NCBI GenBank assembly: GCA_030595845.1
Contig: JAUVCL010000055.1
Location: forward strand, 1 to 11,218
Length of the DNA: 11,218 bases
Direction of reading: 5' to 3'
Source of the DNA: Campylobacterota bacterium
Lineage (GTDB): Bacteria; Campylobacterota; Campylobacteria; Campylobacterales; Sulfurovaceae
The notes beneath the pieces are model-generated. The model saw nothing but the letters and a program-made list of their open reading frames with translations, was not told where the DNA came from and searched no databases. The translations under genes and the position numbers were made by a program. Positions 1 through 6,597 of this stretch are shown piece after piece; positions within the stretch are counted from its first letter, which is position 1, and the number at the start of each line of letters is the position of its first letter.

Positions 1-344
1 TGGATGTTGAAACCGTGACCAAATGCAATAGTTGCACCAGATTTTAGGTTTGGTGCAATTTCGTTAGTATAAATCTCAGCTTGATTTTCATCTGGAAGAA
101 GGATCATAACTAGATCAGCTTTTGCTGTTGCATCTGCTACAGTAAGTGTTTCAAAACCTTTTGCTTCTGCTTTAGCCCATGAAGAACCATTTTTTCTAAG
201 ACCTACAACTACAGTTACACCAGAATCTCTAAGGTTTTCTGCGTGTGCGTGCCCTTGTGAACCGAAACCGATCATTGCTACTGTTTTAGATTTGATGATA
301 TTGATATCACAATCTTTGTCATAATATACATTTAAAGTTGACAT
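1..344 (-). CDS. ilvC: Ketol-acid reductoisomerase, N-terminal part (cut by window edge)
   Basis: This is the first 114 codons of ketol-acid reductoisomerase, the cytosolic Mg- and NADPH-dependent enzyme that isomerises and reduces acetolactate or acetohydroxybutyrate in valine, leucine and isoleucine synthesis. The translation starts MSTLNVYYDKDCD. The Rossmann nucleotide-binding stretch IGFGSQGHAHA is at residues 25-35, and LRKNGSSWAKA at 49-59 is the loop that usually selects NADPH. AFGHGFN at 107-113 holds the conserved histidine of the family. The start at 344 has an AAGGA ribosome binding site just upstream on the minus strand (within 345-357). The gene runs off the left edge, so the C-terminal knotted metal-binding domain is not visible. 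It is divergent from the NfeD-like gene. The identification is secure. Confidence 0.96.
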   Translation of the reverse strand, partial: MSTLNVYYDKDCDINIIKSKTVAMIGFGSQGHAHAENLRDSGVTVVVGLRKNGSSWAKAEAKGFETLTVADATAKADLVMILLPDENQAEIYTNEIAPNLKSGATIAFGHGFNI

Positions 345-376
345 GTATTATCCTTCATGAATTGAAAATTTTCGCG

Positions 377-393
377 ATTATACCTAAATTATA
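377..393 (-). promoter_or_regulatory. Probable ilvC promoter, two TATAAT boxes
   Basis: Read on the minus strand, two perfect TATAAT hexamers lie at 393-388 and 382-377, 11 bp apart. They are 33 and 44 bp upstream of the ilvC start codon. No convincing -35 is visible, which is common in Campylobacterota. Which hexamer is used cannot be told from sequence. Confidence 0.5.
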
Positions 394-440
394 CTTATTA
401 AGATAAGTCTCTCACCATAGATTTTACCATGAATCTTTTA

Positions 441-449
441 TGATATAAT
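441..449 (+). promoter_or_regulatory. Extended -10 promoter for the nfeD-SPFH pair
   Basis: TGATATAAT is a perfect extended -10 (TGnTATAAT). It predicts a transcript start near 456, about 30 bp before the ATG at 487. It is the only strong plus-strand signal between ilvC and the NfeD-like gene. Confidence 0.55.
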
Positions 450-486
450 AAATTACTATATGAAATATGGAAATGAAGGAGTATTG

Positions 487-939
487 ATGATTGCAGTTCT
501 CAATGAAACTGTCTTATGGTGGCACTGGATTGTCTTTGGTATTGTTTTATTGATTTTAGAGATGAATACCGGTACATTCTTTATGTTAGGTCTTGGTCTT
601 GCTGCCATTATCGTAGGTATTATAGATAGCATAATGAGTACTTCATTTACTGTGGAACTCAGTATTTGGATGATATTTTCCATTCTTGCCATTACCGCTT
701 GGTTTAAATGGTTTAGGGAACCTCCCCTTACTGACAGTGGACAGTCAAACTACCGACTAGATACACTAGGCATAGTCATGGAAGATATACAGCCACACAG
801 TAGAGGGAAAGTCACCTTCGATGCACCCGTTCTTGGCAACACCTCTTGGCATGCCACAGCTAAAGTAGATATAAACAAAAAAACCCGCGTACAGATTGTA
901 CAGATCAACGGTCAACTCATAGAAGTTAAGCCCATCTAA
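487..939 (+). CDS. NfeD-like membrane protein with C-terminal OB domain
   Basis: This is a 150-residue NfeD-family integral membrane protein. The partner SPFH protein is encoded 18 bp downstream. Hydrophobic segments are at about residues 10-26, 30-48 and 55-74, followed by a soluble part from about 92 to 148. That part has the NfeD OB-fold pattern: GIVMEDI near 95-101, GKVTFDAPVLG near 107-117, then short beta strands ending LIEVKPI. I chose ATG 487 (MIAVLNE) because AAGGAG at 476-481 lies 5 bp before it; the in-frame ATG at 460 has no such site. NfeD proteins pair with stomatin/SPFH proteins in membrane quality control or microdomain formation. This is the short form without the N-terminal serine protease domain. 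The exact cellular role is inferred from family and context. Confidence 0.85.
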   Translation: MIAVLNETVLWWHWIVFGIVLLILEMNTGTFFMLGLGLAAIIVGIIDSIMSTSFTVELSIWMIFSILAITAWFKWFREPPLTDSGQSNYRLDTLGIVMEDIQPHSRGKVTFDAPVLGNTSWHATAKVDINKKTRVQIVQINGQLIEVKPI

Positions 940-957
940 ACATTTTAAGGAAATATC

Positions 958-1815
958 ATGGAAGCATTAAATATTGTTGTTATATTAGTCATTGGGGTCA
1001 TTGTCACACTCTATAAAGGTATTAACATTGTTCCTCAGGGTGAAGAGTGGGTCGTAGAGAGACTTGGGAAATTTTCTCGTACACTGAACCCCGGACTCAA
1101 CATCATCGTGCCATATATAGAAGCAGTACGTCAAAAGATCACAACCAGAGATATCATCTTAGACATACCTCAACAAGAGGTAATTACACGGGATAATGCC
1201 GTCATCTTAACCAATGCCGTAGCCTTCATTCGTGTCACTAACCCTAGAGATGCCCTCTATGGTATAGAAGATTTTAGACTGGCTATTCAGCAACTGGTCA
1301 TGACTACCCTTCGTTCCATTTTGGGTGAGATGACACTCGATGAAGCACTTTCAAACCGTGAGAACATAAAAAAACGCCTCAAAGATCAGATAGTTGATGA
1401 TGTTGCGGACTGGGGTGTGACTGTAAAATCTGTAGAGATACAAGATATTTCTCCCTCTGCTTCCATGCAAGACTCCATGGAGAGACAAGCTGCAGCAGAA
1501 AGAGAAAGAAGAGCCATTGAAACGACAGCTGAAGGTAACAAAAATGCTGCTATCTTGGAAGCTGATGGTAAACTTGAAGCTGCAAAAAGAGAAGCACAGG
1601 CACAAATAGCATTAGCTAACGCATCGGCCGAAGCCATCAGAATGATAAGCGACAACATTCAGGACAAAGAACTCCCTGCCATGTTCTTACTCGGAGACCG
1701 ATACATCAACTCACTAGAAAAGATCTCAGAAAGTCCAAACTCGAAATTTGTCATCTACCCTGCTGACTTGCAAGGGGCTATTAAAGGAATGTTGGGGAAT
1801 GTTTTTAAGAAATAG
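958..1815 (+). CDS. SPFH/Band 7 (stomatin/QmcA-like) membrane protein
   Basis: This is a 285-residue stomatin-like SPFH protein. It has one N-terminal membrane segment (about residues 5-19), then the SPFH domain. The domain starts with the typical IVPQGEEWVVERLGKF (24-39), continues through NPGLNIIVPYIEAV and DIPQQEVITRDNAVILTNAV, and ends near ISPSASMQDSMERQAAAERERR (164-185). An Ala/Glu-rich helical, probably coiled-coil stretch follows (about 170-235). Such proteins oligomerise as rings or cages at the inner membrane and modulate membrane proteases; with NfeD they form a conserved two-gene unit. AAGGA at 946-950 precedes the ATG, and the 18-bp gap to the NfeD-like gene implies cotranscription. 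Family assignment is firm. Naming it qmcA rather than another stomatin paralogue is not justified from this window alone. Confidence 0.9.
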   Translation: MEALNIVVILVIGVIVTLYKGINIVPQGEEWVVERLGKFSRTLNPGLNIIVPYIEAVRQKITTRDIILDIPQQEVITRDNAVILTNAVAFIRVTNPRDALYGIEDFRLAIQQLVMTTLRSILGEMTLDEALSNRENIKKRLKDQIVDDVADWGVTVKSVEIQDISPSASMQDSMERQAAAERERRAIETTAEGNKNAAILEADGKLEAAKREAQAQIALANASAEAIRMISDNIQDKELPAMFLLGDRYINSLEKISESPNSKFVIYPADLQGAIKGMLGNVFKK

Positions 1816-1829
1816 TTTTATCACTCTTG

Positions 1830-1902
1830 TTCCACCTCTCCTGAGGTGGAATACATAGTCAATATTAGGGTATGCGTACATTACACCTCAGGAGAGGTGT
1901 AA
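1830..1902. repeat. Pair of mutually inverted 22-bp palindromes (REP/BIME-like)
   Basis: Palindrome A (1830-1851) has arms TTCCACCTC and GAGGTGGAA around loop TCCT. Palindrome B (1881-1902) has arms TTACACCTC and GAGGTGTAA around loop AGGA. The 16-bp cores 1833-1848 and 1884-1899 are exact reverse complements of each other. The single arm difference (C to A) is matched by the compensating change (G to T) on the other arm, so both 9-bp stems stay perfect. A begins 14 bp after the SPFH stop. Neither has a clear T-run, so they are not textbook intrinsic terminators, although A may still end the nfeD-SPFH transcript. The layout resembles the paired repetitive extragenic palindromes of other bacteria. 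That is a structural analogy, since copy number elsewhere in the genome is unknown. Confidence 0.75.
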
Positions 1903-2188
1903 CGAGGAAAGGTTCCAAAGATATTCATATATTGGTCCTCATACATAGAGGTTCTTTCGACTTTGACCTAATTAATCAATTTGTTCCGATACATATTCTG
2001 CACCTTCTTTGGCTAGTTTCATTTTAGCCATACATCCTGATAAAATTAAAATCGATAAAGATATCGCTACTATTTGTCCTATTCTTTTCATTGTTTTCCT
2101 TTATATTTATATAGTGCCACCATAGTAACAAAATAAAGGAATCCTTGTCTATCCGTAAAACGAATAAATAATTTATGTAACGAGGAAA
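1898..2188. repeat. 13-bp direct repeat flanking the small lipoprotein gene
   Basis: TGTAACGAGGAAA occurs exactly at 1898-1910 and again at 2176-2188, in the same orientation, 278 bp apart. The left copy begins inside the right arm of palindrome B and the right copy ends 5 bp before the thioesterase stop codon. The two copies bracket the 39-codon lipoprotein gene. An exact 13-mer recurring within about 300 bp is unlikely by chance and may mark an old duplication or insertion boundary. Confidence 0.55.
1972..2091 (-). CDS. Small lipoprotein, 39 residues, unknown function
   Basis: This is a short gene of 40 codons including TAA. The product starts MKRIGQIVAISLSILILSGC, a basic n-region, a hydrophobic stretch and the lipobox LSGC with the acylated cysteine at residue 20. 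Only 19 residues would remain after processing, MAKMKLAKEGAEYVSEQID from residue 21 on, which looks like a short amphipathic helix. Signal peptidase II and the Lol/Lgt pathway should act on it. AAGGA with a 5-base spacer precedes the ATG, which supports real translation. I do not recognise a family; its size and build recall entericidin-like or other tiny envelope lipoproteins, but the sequence does not match one I know. It lies 102 bp downstream of the thioesterase, on the same strand. Confidence 0.72.
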   Translation of the reverse strand: MKRIGQIVAISLSILILSGCMAKMKLAKEGAEYVSEQID

Positions 2189-2193
2189 ACATA

Positions 2194-2946
2194 TTACTTC
2201 TCTATTTTTCTCCATACTGTTTTACCTGTTGCGCATACTTTATTATCACCTTTAACGTGTATCGTATGCACAAAAGAATTTTCCTCACTATCCTTCTTGG
2301 TTAAAGATACGATCACATCACCATATTGAGCCTCTGAAATAAAACGTCCATCAATGGAATATAGATAGTAATTGTCTATGATATCTTCTGGAATGGATTC
2401 CATTAGCCATTGTAAATATCTAATATTGTTTACATGTTTATTGGTATCCATATCATACATATTGACTTTGAACTCTTTCATAGATTCAGCAGAATCAATG
2501 GCTTCTATTTTATTGGTTATATCATGTTCCAGACACACCTCTTCAGAAGATGACCATCTCTCTTTAAAATCCTTATGTATCTTGGTAGGTCTTCTCTTCT
2601 CTATATCATAAAAGACCCATAAACCTTTGGCTCTTCCGATGATATTATAGTTTTCATCATAAATGATATTTTCTCTAAAGCCTCTAATAGCATAATACTT
2701 TGATATCCACGTTCTAATGATGATCTTCTCTTTATATTTGGGATAACGATCCATCTGCATCACACCGGAAAGCAATACCCATCCAAGTCCCTCAGACATA
2801 AGCGAAAACAGACTATGACCAACAGAGTCACAATGATCAGCAGCTGTCTCCTGCAGTAAGGTCAACATAGTTATAGGTGAGGCTTCACCCGATTTATTCA
2901 TTTCAAAATATCTTAAATCAAACTCTTTATCAAAATAATTTTCCAT
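2194..2946 (-). CDS. Acyl-ACP thioesterase, FatA/FatB family
   Basis: This 250-residue double-hotdog thioesterase is predicted to hydrolyse acyl-acyl carrier protein to free fatty acid in the cytosol. The N-terminal hotdog spans about residues 5-135 (FDLRYFEMNKSGEASPITML; TWISKYYAIRGFRE at 79-92). The C-terminal hotdog holds the signature DMDTNKHVNN at 165-174. By comparison with plant FatB (catalytic D281, N283, H285, E319), D167, N169, H171 and E205 fall at identical spacing. The residue after the Glu is Ala206 rather than the plant Cys320, so it lacks the once-proposed cysteine nucleophile but has the full Asp-Asn-His-Glu set. GAGGAG lies just before the ATG. The M15 peptidase gene ends 30 bp upstream on the same strand, suggesting one transcript. 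Chain-length preference cannot be read from sequence. Confidence 0.88.
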   Translation of the reverse strand: MENYFDKEFDLRYFEMNKSGEASPITMLTLLQETAADHCDSVGHSLFSLMSEGLGWVLLSGVMQMDRYPKYKEKIIIRTWISKYYAIRGFRENIIYDENYNIIGRAKGLWVFYDIEKRRPTKIHKDFKERWSSSEEVCLEHDITNKIEAIDSAESMKEFKVNMYDMDTNKHVNNIRYLQWLMESIPEDIIDNYYLYSIDGRFISEAQYGDVIVSLTKKDSEENSFVHTIHVKGDNKVCATGKTVWRKIEK

Positions 2947-2976
2947 TTTTACTCCTCTTTATATTTCTGTATTTTT

Positions 2977-3609
2977 CTACTTCGAAAAATGCTGATAATC
3001 TTTCACTCCAGACCAGTCACCACCCCAGATCCAACCATATTTTTCAAATATCTGTATCGCTTTGTCACCTTTAACTAAAACTGCTTTATCTGCATAGGTA
3101 GACTTTTTATGTTCTCTTTTTTTATAAAACAAAGATTTCTTATGAGAAATGTAGCCTTTTCTTGAGATATAGGGGTTTTCTATGGGGTTAATATCTATGG
3201 CTTTCCCGTAAGAGTGTTTGGACCACTTTTTACTCCCTGTTGCTTTACGACAGTTAAAGGCTGAAGTATTATCTGCTTCTATGGACTGCCAGTCACTTCC
3301 TCTAAAATCACTCACTAATCGCATTTGCCGTATAGGATATTTGATTTTGTAGAGTTCTCTAAATATCTCTACTACTTCATCAGCCACATCTTTATGCACA
3401 ATGATCTCTCCCATTTTTTCTGAACGATAAAAATTGCGATGTTTAACACGGATATAACGAAGATCTTTTATAGGTACAGGACAAGACTTACGCCATGATT
3501 TTCCTTCTATCATTCGCTGTTTTATGTATTGATTGATAGGTTTTATAGTCGCTTCAAATTTTCCAAATGCTAGATATGGTAATATCATGCATACTAAAAT
3601 GATTTTCAT
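2977..3609 (-). CDS. Exported M15-family D-Ala-D-Ala carboxypeptidase-like metallopeptidase
   Basis: This 210-residue protein has a short hydrophobic N-terminus (residues 1-16, MKIILVCMILPYLAFG) that is probably a signal peptide. The catalytic M15 domain is in the C-terminal half. SKHSYGKAIDIN (130-141) is the SxHxxGxAxDI zinc motif with H132 and D139 as ligands. DYQHF (204-208) supplies the third ligand H207 and the acid D204 three residues before it, as in VanX/VanY-type enzymes. The likely role is trimming peptidoglycan stem peptides in the periplasm. The first 100 residues before the domain are unassigned. An AAAGG site precedes ATG 3609. The gene heads a minus-strand unit with the thioesterase and is divergent from htpX. 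The functional link between cell wall trimming and acyl-ACP hydrolysis is not evident. Confidence 0.83.
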   Translation of the reverse strand: MKIILVCMILPYLAFGKFEATIKPINQYIKQRMIEGKSWRKSCPVPIKDLRYIRVKHRNFYRSEKMGEIIVHKDVADEVVEIFRELYKIKYPIRQMRLVSDFRGSDWQSIEADNTSAFNCRKATGSKKWSKHSYGKAIDINPIENPYISRKGYISHKKSLFYKKREHKKSTYADKAVLVKGDKAIQIFEKYGWIWGGDWSGVKDYQHFSK

Positions 3610-3685
3610 TTTATACCTTTACTTTGTCTATATTAACTTTCTGTTTGTATTTACATCATATAGTAAAAATAAAAAGGATTACCTT

Positions 3686-4516
3686 ATGGAACAATTCAAA
3701 ACCTATGCCCTCATGACCGGGCTTACTTTACTCTTCATCTGGTTTGGTGAGATGATCGCCGGACAGACTGGGATGATCATCGCTTTCATCGCTGCTGCGG
3801 GGATGAACTTTTATGCATACTACTATAGTGATACCCAAGTACTCAAACATTACCACGCCATACCTGTAGACCATAACTCGGCAACAGGAGTCTATGAGAT
3901 CGTAGAAAGACTGACGCATCGTGCTGGCTTACCTATGCCAGCGATCTACATCATACCGGAAGAACAGCCCAATGCATTTGCAACAGGACGTAACTATGAA
4001 AATGCAGCTGTTGCTGTCACAGAAGGACTGCTTAAACTCATGACAGACGAAGAAATAGAAGCTGTCATCGCCCATGAACTCAGTCACATCAAACACTATG
4101 ATATGCTCATTGGTACTGTTACAGCTACCATCGCAGGAGCGATAGCGATGCTTGCACAGTTTGGAATGTTCTTTGGCGGTGGACGGGACAGACCCAATAT
4201 TCTTGTCACCATTGCCCTTATGTTGATCATGCCTATGGCTGCGAGTATCATACAAATGACCGTAAGTAGAAACCGTGAGTTTATGGCAGATGCAGGAGCT
4301 GCAAAGATGACCGGTCATCCAGAGTGGCTGCAAAGTGCCTTGGCAAAGTTAGACTCTTATGCCAGAGGCACAGTGATGCGTGATGCAGACCCGCAAACAG
4401 CACATATGTTCATCATCAACCCTTTTACAGGTAAAGATATGTCACTCAAACAACTTTTTTCTACCCACCCAAGTACAGAATCTCGCATAGAAAGATTAGA
4501 GGCTTTAAAACACTAA
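3686..4516 (+). CDS. htpX: HtpX-like membrane zinc metalloprotease (M48)
   Basis: HtpX is a 276-residue inner-membrane M48 protease that degrades damaged membrane proteins alongside FtsH. Two hydrophobic segments lie within residues 5-47. The zinc motif HELSHIKHYD is at 130-139 (H130, E131, H134), followed by membrane-like stretches at about 142-164 and 172-194. The third ligand E198 is in SRNREFMADAGAA. The C-terminal FSTHPSTESRIERLEAL is typical of the family. I chose ATG 3686 because AAGGA at 3675-3679 precedes it; the frame is open upstream to 3533, but that part would overlap the divergent M15 gene and gives no HtpX-like sequence. No strong -10 is visible in the 76-bp gap to the M15 gene. 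The HtpX/NfeD-SPFH neighbourhood fits membrane quality control. Confidence 0.93.
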   Translation: MEQFKTYALMTGLTLLFIWFGEMIAGQTGMIIAFIAAAGMNFYAYYYSDTQVLKHYHAIPVDHNSATGVYEIVERLTHRAGLPMPAIYIIPEEQPNAFATGRNYENAAVAVTEGLLKLMTDEEIEAVIAHELSHIKHYDMLIGTVTATIAGAIAMLAQFGMFFGGGRDRPNILVTIALMLIMPMAASIIQMTVSRNREFMADAGAAKMTGHPEWLQSALAKLDSYARGTVMRDADPQTAHMFIINPFTGKDMSLKQLFSTHPSTESRIERLEALKH

Positions 4517-4518
4517 TC

Positions 4519-4527
4519 TGCTATAAT
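4519..4527 (+). promoter_or_regulatory. Extended -10 promoter for rnr-holA
   Basis: TGCTATAAT is a perfect TGnTATAAT box starting 3 bp after the htpX stop codon. The expected start point, 6-8 bp downstream, is 4533-4536. That window includes A4535, the first base of an ATG, so the transcript may begin at or next to a start codon. Confidence 0.6.
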
Positions 4528-4534
4528 CATTCTT

Positions 4535-4615
4535 ATGAAGATAACAACTATACAATCACTATTTACTATTTACTATTTACTATTCACCTCATCTAAAGCA
4601 AAAGGCTTTAGATGA
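4535..4615 (+). CDS. Possible leaderless 26-codon leader ORF before rnr
   Basis: An ORF starts at ATG 4535, where transcription from the -10 at 4522-4527 is predicted to begin, and has no ribosome binding site. It reads MKITTIQSLFTIYYLLFTSS and then KAKGFR. It ends at TGA 4613-4615, which overlaps the rnr start codon as ATGA, the classic arrangement for translational coupling. A heptamer tandem repeat lies inside it, so loss or gain of a unit would change where it stops. Whether it is translated is unknown; the hydrophobic composition partly reflects the TATT-rich repeat. It could be chance. Confidence 0.3.
   Translation: MKITTIQSLFTIYYLLFTSSKAKGFR
4558..4584 (+). repeat. Heptamer tandem repeat ACTATTT, 3.9 copies
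   Basis: Three perfect ACTATTT units (4558-4564, 4565-4571, 4572-4578) are followed by ACTATT (4579-4584). The array lies in the rnr leader between the promoter and the start-codon hairpin. Seven is not a multiple of three, so slippage would alter both leader length and the frame of the overlapping short ORF. Confidence 0.85.
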
Positions 4616-4616
4616 G
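4588..4616 (+). promoter_or_regulatory. 12-bp hairpin enclosing the rnr start codon
   Basis: Arms CTCATCTAAAGC (4588-4599) and GCTTTAGATGAG (4605-4616) are perfectly complementary around loop AAAAG. The only Shine-Dalgarno-like sequence for rnr, AAAAGG (4600-4605), is in the loop, and the ATG (4612-4614) is inside the 3' arm. Folding should hide the start codon, so this is a candidate translational switch (thermosensor, coupling-dependent opening, or target of RNase R itself). It has no downstream T-run, so it is unlikely to be a terminator. Confidence 0.55.
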
Positions 4617-6597
4617 TCCATTTGCTATACAAATTACTAACGGTTGTCTCATTTCAGATATCGAGCAAGAAGACCAAAACAGTTTTCAGGCATTACAGCA
4701 ATTGAGTGCCATAGAAGAACAAACACAGGATGATGGTACAAGACTGTGGAAACTACAGTCGCTCTATCGAGCAGGCAGACTTTACCTAGGTAAAGACGGC
4801 AGGGGTTATGTAGAAGCAGAATTCAAAGAGCAAAGAGACCTGCTTGTAGAACCTGATCATCTTTGGGGTGCAAAACACGGAGATGTAGTTGTGGCGAAAC
4901 GTGTTATCGCAAGACGAGGACGTGCCAGTGGTGTAGTCAAACTTGTTATCACAAAAGCGCACCTTTTCACCATCGCCTATACCCATAGAGATGAACAGGA
5001 TAATTTCCTGATACTCAATATCCGTACAGGAGAACCTACCCATGCTGTCATGAAGGGTATGGACTTGAAAGCTTTTAAACTTGGTACCGTACTCAAAGTG
5101 GATGTCAATGATGACCAAGTGCTAGAAGTATTTGGTCATTTAGCCGATCCCAGAGTAGATGAGAAGATCTCACTTGCACTTTATGAAAGAGAAGATGCTT
5201 TTCCAGAGCCTTGTATCACAGATGCACTGGATGTTGAACGTGAAGTAATAAAAGAAGATCATCCAGATCGTGTTGACCTCACACATCTTGACTTTTGTAC
5301 CATTGACCCGGTTACTGCAAAAGATTTTGATGATGCCATTTATTTTGACATGGAAGCCCATACACTTTATGTAGCCATAGCCGATGTAAGTCATTATGTT
5401 CCCTACTTTACCAACATAGACAAAGAGGCCAAAAAAAGAGGTTTTACCACCTACTTGCCACACAAATCTTTTCCTATGCTTCCAAGAGAACTAAGTGAAA
5501 ATATCTGTTCACTGAAACCCAAAGTGGACAGACTGGCTTTTGTGGCCAAAATAGCACTAGACAGAAATACACTTAGTCCTTTAAAAGAAGAATTTTTTGA
5601 AGCTATTATCCACTCCAAGCACCGTTTTAATTATGAAAACATCGATACCATACTGGAAAATCCTATCACTGACCTGACGGGTGTGGTAGCCCAGATCCTG
5701 ACCTGGCTGCTTCCTTTACAAAAGATCACGGTGAGACTGCATGAAGAGAGACTCAAAAATGGTTTTGACTTCAGATCTGAAGAGACAAGGCTAAGCATCA
5801 ATGCTGAGCACCTTCTGACAAACACCACGATAGAAACAGGTACACCATCACACTCACTCATAGAAGAGTGTATGCTTCTAGCGAACCAGGCAAGTGCCAA
5901 ACGTTTTACAGGAGAAGGTGACAGTATTTTCCGTATACATGAGCCACCACAACTTGCCAAAATAGAAGCACTTCTTACTGAGTTGGCGGCTATTGGTCTT
6001 TATGTGGAAGAATATGAAGACTCTCCAGGTCTCATACGTTCCATACAAAAAGAAGCCCAAAAAATGGGACTGGCATCAGAAGTAGATTCCATGGTCATCA
6101 AGTCTTTACGCCGTGCAGCTTACGCTGCAACCAATGTAGGACACTTTGGGTTGGGTTTTTCTCATTACTCTCACTTCACATCACCTATCAGAAGATACTC
6201 AGATCTTATCTTGCATCGTCTTATCAAAACACAATTACGTGAGGATGAGGAAGAGGCTTCTTACCTCTTGCGGAACATAGAGCCGCTTTGTGCAAGGGTC
6301 TCTGAACTTGAACGTGAAGCGACCAAGGCAGAGTGGGACTTTAGAGACCGTAAGTTTGCCAGATGGGCTGCGGAACATTTAGAAGAAGTCTTTGAAGCAG
6401 AGATCATAGAAGCGGGGGAAAGTGCAAAAGCTGTACTTCATGGAGACATTAAAGGCATCACTGTCCATCTTAAAGGTGATGATGTCATGCTCTTTGACAA
6501 AGTGAAAGTAAAGATAAACGAAGCAAACATCCCTCAAGCCATCATCATGGTTGAACTTGTAGAAAAATTGAGTAAAGATGAAATGGAGCTTGTTTAA
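4612..6597 (+). CDS. rnr: Ribonuclease R (RNase II/RNB family 3'-5' exoribonuclease)
   Basis: This is a 661-residue processive exoribonuclease that degrades structured RNA. The N-terminal cold-shock/OB region covers about 45-180 (YRAGRLYLGKDGRGYVEAEF; GDVVVAKRV). The RNB catalytic domain runs from about 220 to 540. It has the metal-binding IDPVTAKDFDDAI motif (231-243; D232, D238, D240, D241, matching E. coli RNase II D201, D207, D209, D210). The conserved HYSHFTSPIRRYSDLILHR is at 518-536, and a C-terminal S1-like domain at about 590-650. It is shorter than the E. coli enzyme (813 residues): the N-terminal helix-turn-helix and the long basic tail are missing, as is usual in Campylobacterota. 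An in-frame TAG directly precedes ATG 4612, so no upstream start is possible, and MSPFAIQITNG fits the usual N-terminus. The stop overlaps holA. Confidence 0.94.
   Translation: MSPFAIQITNGCLISDIEQEDQNSFQALQQLSAIEEQTQDDGTRLWKLQSLYRAGRLYLGKDGRGYVEAEFKEQRDLLVEPDHLWGAKHGDVVVAKRVIARRGRASGVVKLVITKAHLFTIAYTHRDEQDNFLILNIRTGEPTHAVMKGMDLKAFKLGTVLKVDVNDDQVLEVFGHLADPRVDEKISLALYEREDAFPEPCITDALDVEREVIKEDHPDRVDLTHLDFCTIDPVTAKDFDDAIYFDMEAHTLYVAIADVSHYVPYFTNIDKEAKKRGFTTYLPHKSFPMLPRELSENICSLKPKVDRLAFVAKIALDRNTLSPLKEEFFEAIIHSKHRFNYENIDTILENPITDLTGVVAQILTWLLPLQKITVRLHEERLKNGFDFRSEETRLSINAEHLLTNTTIETGTPSHSLIEECMLLANQASAKRFTGEGDSIFRIHEPPQLAKIEALLTELAAIGLYVEEYEDSPGLIRSIQKEAQKMGLASEVDSMVIKSLRRAAYAATNVGHFGLGFSHYSHFTSPIRRYSDLILHRLIKTQLREDEEEASYLLRNIEPLCARVSELEREATKAEWDFRDRKFARWAAEHLEEVFEAEIIEAGESAKAVLHGDIKGITVHLKGDDVMLFDKVKVKINEANIPQAIIMVELVEKLSKDEMELV

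Noticed and set aside
1830..1902. CRISPR-like array
   Set aside because: There are only two units, inverted rather than direct, with a 29-bp gap and no cas genes nearby.
2024..2215. Minus-strand frame of 63 codons overlapping the lipoprotein and the thioesterase end
   Set aside because: It overlaps two better-supported genes in other frames, has no recognisable domain, and lacks a ribosome binding site; the lipoprotein frame has a clear AAGGA site and lipobox.
3533..3685. Upstream extension of the htpX frame
   Set aside because: It would overlap the divergent M15 gene, adds 51 residues not seen in HtpX, and the AAGGA site belongs to ATG 3686.
5631..5960. Open frame antisense to rnr, and similar antisense frames at 3929-4333, 1351-1658 and 9165-9452
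   Set aside because: They are low-complexity shadows of strongly conserved genes on the other strand, without ribosome binding sites or domains.
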